From contig CAKZOY010000122.1 of assembly GCA_937138275.1 (NCBI GenBank), positions 1 through 8,393 of the forward strand: 8,393 nucleotides of DNA, given 5' to 3'. How positions within the stretch are numbered: position 1 is the first letter of the stretch; each line of letters starts with the position of its first letter. The position numbers and the translations under genes were made by a program. Positions 5,500-8,393 of this stretch are shown in pieces. A model generated the notes under the pieces. The model did no database searches. It was given only the letters and a program-made list of their open reading frames with translations, and was not told where the DNA came from. Source of the stretch: an uncultured Chloroflexota bacterium. Its GTDB lineage: Bacteria > Chloroflexota > Anaerolineae > B4-G1 > DUEL01.

Positions 5500-8076
5500 T
5501 CATTCTGGTGGCTTCAGCGGCAAAGTGAATTTGAACGTTGCGCCCTCCCCCGGCTGGCTCTCCACCCAGATGCGGCCACCGTGGGATTCCACGACCAGTT
5601 TGCAAAACGTCAACCCAATCCCGGTTCCCCGTGTTTGCTGACCGGGCATCCGGGCGAAGCGGTCAAAAATGCGCTCCTGGTACTCCGGCGGAATCCCCGG
5701 ACCGGTATCCGAGACAGCGAAAAGGAGAGTGTCGGATGAAGATGAACAGACTTCCAGCCCAATTTTTCCCCCCGGAGGGGTAAACTTGATGGCGTTATCC
5801 AGCAGGTTAACCAGCGTCCGCTGGATAAGCGTCCGATCGCCGACAAGAACAGGAAGGTCCTCCGGAAGACCGGACTCCAGGGAAATGTCTCTGCCAATTG
5901 CTACCGGCCTCACCTGCTCCAGGGCCTCTTCTACCAGTTCCCTGACATTGATGGATTCCCTCAGCAATGCCGTCTTTCCGGATTCCAGGCGGGCCACATC
6001 CAGAATGGAATCAATCAACAAAAAGAGGCGCTCCCCACTCCGCTGGGCCACCGCAAACAACTGGTCCAGAGGAATCCCCACCGTTGGATCTTTCATCGCC
6101 ATACGGATCAGTTCCAGACTGCTCATAACAGATGAAAGCGGATTACGGAGGTCGTGGACCACCATATGGGTCAGATCTTCCCGCACCTGCTCCAGTCGCC
6201 GCCGTTCGGTGATGTCGTGGAGAATCCACTGGATGTAGGGAACTGCGCCGTGGAAGATGCGGGTGGCGCGCACTTCAAAGGGAAGAGATTTGCCATCGGA
6301 GGACACGATCTCTACGTTCCCAAAAATCTCTTCCCCCTGAAGGAGTTTTTCTAACCACCCTTGCACAGTTTGGGGATGAAAAACCAGCGAGAGGATCTCT
6401 TGGTGCGGGAGATCTTCCCGAGCATACCCCAGCGTCTGGCAAAACCTCCGATTCACATCGGTGATTTTCCCCTGCACATCGGTGATCAGGATCGGATCGG
6501 CGCTGTTCTCAAAGAGGCTGGAATACCGTTCTTCGGCATCGCGTGCGCGGTTAAAGTGGCGGGCATTCTGAATAGCACTGGCCGCCAGGGCCGCCACGTT
6601 CAGCAACAGTTTCATATCTCCTTCGTCCAGGCGGCCTCCCGGCGGATTGATGGCCTCTACCACTCCCAAAATCTCTTTACCCAGGCGAATGGGAATGGCG
6701 ATGAGGGACCGGGTTCGGAAGCCCGTTGCCTGATCCACGCCCGGATACCATCGGGAATCTTCCCTCACTGCCGGGACGACGATGGGCAGGCCGGACTGAG
6801 CCACCCATCCGGCGATCCCCTTGCCCGGCTTCAAACGCACCCCGATCACCTGATCCGCTGCGGCGCCGGTGGCAACCCGGAACACCAGTTCCCCAGTCAC
6901 CTCGTCCACCAGAGCCACGGAAGCTGCCTCTACTTTGAAGTGATCCCGGACGCTCTCCAGCAAGGACTTGAGGACGTCCTCCATCTCCAGAGAAGCCGCC
7001 AGGGCCTGACCAGTGCGGTGAAGAAAGGCCAACTCATTTAATTGCCGCTGCAGTTGTCGCAGGAGTTGTGCGTTGGCGATGGCGATAGCGGCATGGTCTG
7101 CGAAGGCCGCCACAATGCGGGCATCCTCGTCGGTATAGGAATCCGGTTGAAGACTATCTACCGTCAGTACGCCCACCATCTGGCCCCGAGCGACCAGCGG
7201 AGCACCGATCCAACCGCGAATTGCTGGAACCCCCGGGACGTTCTGCCACCCTTCTTCTTGCTGAACGTCCGCACAGAGGAGCGGTTCACGACGCGCGGCC
7301 ACACGACTCATAATGTGGTCGCCATTAACCGGAAGGGTTAGCCCGTGGATGGCCTCCGGATTTTCAAATCCTCGCCAGGCCCGGATGACCAGTTGGCGAC
7401 CCTCCAGCAAAAACACGGAGGCGCTATCATACGGAACGACCTGGCTCAGCGATTCCAGGATTAGCCGAAGGACCTCATCCAGGTCCAACGTGGCAGTCAG
7501 GGCGCGGGCGATTTCCCCCAGCATATCCGCCAATTGGCGGCGCCGTTCTTCTGCAGCAAAAAGCCAGGCGTTTTCCAGCGCAGCGGTAGCCTGATTCGCG
7601 ATAAGATGAAGCGCCCGGAGATCCGCGTCATCAAAGTACCCGGGTTGGGAATGAGTACAGGTCAGTATCCCCACCGATCGCCGGTAAGAAAGGAGGGGGA
7701 CACAGAGTACCGAGCGGCTCTGAGCAGTCGGATCGGAGGGCGACAAAGCCAGCCAGCGGGGATCGTTCTCCACATTATCAATCCGCACTGCCTGGCGGTT
7801 GCGGAGCACCCATCCCCCCAGGCCATCCGCCAGCATTTGCTTCGCCTCATTCAGACTGCCAAAACGGAATTTCCCCTCCCGGAAAATCAGAACCATCACA
7901 GGTTGCTCCAACTCATTCAGGAGGATCAGGCTTCCCAGTTCAGCCTCCACCGCCTGCACGCTGAGCGCTAACACCCGGCGCGCGGCGCTGTTCAGGTCCA
8001 GCCCGGCGGTCAGTTCCCGAGCCACCTCCATCAACCAGTCGGACCAATTCGTCTGGTATCGCTTTCCCCGATCCAT
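5500..8076 (-). CDS. Soluble hybrid-sensor histidine kinase, GAF-GAF-GAF-PAS-HisKA-HATPase
   Basis: This 858-residue protein is a two-component sensor kinase with no membrane segment or signal peptide, so it senses inside the cell. Three GAF domains lie at about 28-172, 197-340 and 365-507. Each ends in a similar helix (ATAALENAWLF, AAIAIANAQLL, ASAIQNARHF) and they are joined by heptad-like signalling helices. A PAS domain follows at about 514-625, ending WILHDITERR. The dimerisation/phosphoacceptor region carries H641 in HDLRNP. The ATPase has an N-box (NLLDNAIKFT, N757 and N761), DTGPGI (790-795), FDRF and RGTGIGL (816-822), all intact. There is no receiver domain and no response regulator in the window, so it appears orphan. 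The ligand is unknown; no bilin-binding cysteine motif was recognised. Start ATG 8076 has GAGGAG (8084-8089) seven bases upstream. It is the first gene of the minus-strand operon. Confidence 0.95.
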   Translation of the reverse strand: MDRGKRYQTNWSDWLMEVARELTAGLDLNSAARRVLALSVQAVEAELGSLILLNELEQPVMVLIFREGKFRFGSLNEAKQMLADGLGGWVLRNRQAVRIDNVENDPRWLALSPSDPTAQSRSVLCVPLLSYRRSVGILTCTHSQPGYFDDADLRALHLIANQATAALENAWLFAAEERRRQLADMLGEIARALTATLDLDEVLRLILESLSQVVPYDSASVFLLEGRQLVIRAWRGFENPEAIHGLTLPVNGDHIMSRVAARREPLLCADVQQEEGWQNVPGVPAIRGWIGAPLVARGQMVGVLTVDSLQPDSYTDEDARIVAAFADHAAIAIANAQLLRQLQRQLNELAFLHRTGQALAASLEMEDVLKSLLESVRDHFKVEAASVALVDEVTGELVFRVATGAAADQVIGVRLKPGKGIAGWVAQSGLPIVVPAVREDSRWYPGVDQATGFRTRSLIAIPIRLGKEILGVVEAINPPGGRLDEGDMKLLLNVAALAASAIQNARHFNRARDAEERYSSLFENSADPILITDVQGKITDVNRRFCQTLGYAREDLPHQEILSLVFHPQTVQGWLEKLLQGEEIFGNVEIVSSDGKSLPFEVRATRIFHGAVPYIQWILHDITERRRLEQVREDLTHMVVHDLRNPLSSVMSSLELIRMAMKDPTVGIPLDQLFAVAQRSGERLFLLIDSILDVARLESGKTALLRESINVRELVEEALEQVRPVAIGRDISLESGLPEDLPVLVGDRTLIQRTLVNLLDNAIKFTPPGGKIGLEVCSSSSDTLLFAVSDTGPGIPPEYQERIFDRFARMPGQQTRGTGIGLTFCKLVVESHGGRIWVESQPGEGATFKFTLPLKPPE

Positions 8077-8146
8077 CAGATCACTCCTCGCTCTCCAGAG
8101 ACCGCCGAAAAAGCCGGATCTTCATCCAGCAGTAGGTCGCTCTTGA

Positions 8147-8169
8147 GGGATACCCCTCGCGGGCATCCC
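8147..8169 (-). other. Leader hairpin upstream of the histidine kinase
   Basis: Arms 8147-8155 and 8161-8169 form a 9-bp stem around a 5-base loop. In minus-strand RNA all nine positions pair, one as a G-U wobble (8152/8164). In plus-strand RNA that position is an A-C mismatch. It would sit about 70 bases before the kinase start in the operon leader. No T-run follows, so it is not a terminator. Function is unknown. Confidence 0.4.
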
Positions 8170-8176
8170 GAAGCCG

Positions 8177-8190
8177 CAGGTTTCAACCTG
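8177..8190. repeat. Short inverted repeat (possible operator)
   Basis: CAGGTT-TC-AACCTG is a perfect 6+6 dyad with a 2-base centre. It is flanked by CCG on the left and, after one extra A, CGG on the right. The tiny loop makes an RNA hairpin less likely than a protein-binding DNA site. It lies about 100 bases upstream of the kinase start and could be an operator, but a chance occurrence is possible. Confidence 0.35.
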
Positions 8191-8320
8191 ACGGCGAAAA
8201 GAAAACGGAGCGGGAAACGCCCTAAAGAACCTAACTATCCCCGGACAGCACTTATCGTTGCGCTTTCTCCTCGGCAAAAAGAAGGGAAGACAGTGTTTAG
8301 AAATCAAAAAGGTAATTATA

Positions 8321-8348
8321 TTGACAATGGCAGATTCTAAATTATAAT
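8321..8348 (+). promoter_or_regulatory. Near-consensus sigma-70-type promoter reading rightward
   Basis: TTGACA (8321-8326) and TATAAT (8343-8348) are both perfect consensus hexamers, separated by 16 bases (17 is ideal). A start point near 8355 is expected. The promoter points away from the kinase, toward an unseen gene or RNA beyond the right edge. AT-rich DNA upstream (about 8300-8320) could serve as an UP-like element. Confidence 0.7.
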
Positions 8349-8393
8349 GACAAATTATGCGCTAAAAGTATAAATGGTATTACCCAATTCGGC

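Larger units (their letters stand above)
8077..8393. other. Non-coding divergent intergenic region, AT-rich on its right side
   Basis: No convincing gene was found in these 317 bases. The two short open frames here (minus 8307-8122 and plus 8143-8340) lack Shine-Dalgarno support and protein-like composition. The left part (8077-8300) has moderate GC and contains a hairpin and a dyad. The last 93 bases are strikingly AT-rich (26 G+C of 93, about 28 percent by hand count), unlike the GC-rich genes to the left. The region should contain the start of the kinase operon transcript on the minus strand. It also has a clear promoter firing rightward. I could not find a convincing minus-strand promoter: TATAAT-like hexamers on that strand (8315-8320 and 8341-8346) lack a good -35 at proper spacing. 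Confidence 0.6.

Noticed and set aside
8122..8340. Two short open frames (61 and 65 codons) on opposite strands in the intergenic region
   Set aside because: No Shine-Dalgarno, mutually overlapping, and residue composition unlike a folded protein. The promoter on the plus strand lies within the end of one of them.
8315..8346. TATAAT-like hexamers on the minus strand as promoters for the kinase operon
   Set aside because: The best -35 partner (TTTAGA) is at 15-base spacing with only four matches. The hexamers are expected by chance in such AT-rich DNA.

Overview
The window looks like chromosomal DNA from a GC-rich bacterium. The multi-GAF histidine kinase, the CoxS/CoxL-type molybdenum hydroxylase and the long-form AlaX protein would all be at home in a Chloroflexota (Anaerolineae-like) genome. 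That assignment is inferred from gene content and protein style, because there is no rRNA or other phylogenetic marker here. No CRISPR array, tRNA, rRNA, transposase or phage gene was seen.

Plus strand, left part (1-2913): the last 35 codons of an unidentified gene are followed by two tightly coupled genes for a molybdenum hydroxylase of the xanthine dehydrogenase / aldehyde oxidase family. These are a two-[2Fe-2S] electron-transfer subunit (149-634) and a molybdopterin-binding catalytic subunit (631-2913). They overlap by ATGA. The FAD subunit that usually completes such an enzyme is not visible in the window. Active-site residues match those of purine hydroxylases, but the substrate cannot be fixed from sequence alone.

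Minus strand, right part (8076 down to 2974): four genes point toward the hydroxylase operon and probably form one operon. In transcription order they are a soluble GAF-GAF-GAF-PAS histidine kinase (8076-5500), a long AlaX-type alanyl-tRNA editing protein (5486-4242), a metallo-beta-lactamase-fold protein that has lost most metal-binding histidines (4220-3366), and a 90-residue protein resembling a free-standing N-terminal module of certain trypsin-like proteins (3246-2974). Gaps are 13, 21 and 119 bases. The transcript ends at a strong hairpin with a T-run (2915-2948), placed between the convergent operons.

The most notable points are these. The AlaX gene has no ATG, GTG or TTG that gives a complete protein, but has a CTG placed perfectly behind a strong Shine-Dalgarno sequence. 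The metallo-beta-lactamase relative has a near-complete, orderly loss of its metal site while the reading frame stays intact. The grouping of a sensor kinase with tRNA quality control and two unknown proteins is unusual. The right edge (8077-8393) is a non-coding, partly AT-rich divergent region. It holds a near-consensus sigma-70 promoter reading out of the window to the right, plus a hairpin and a short dyad in the probable leader of the kinase operon.
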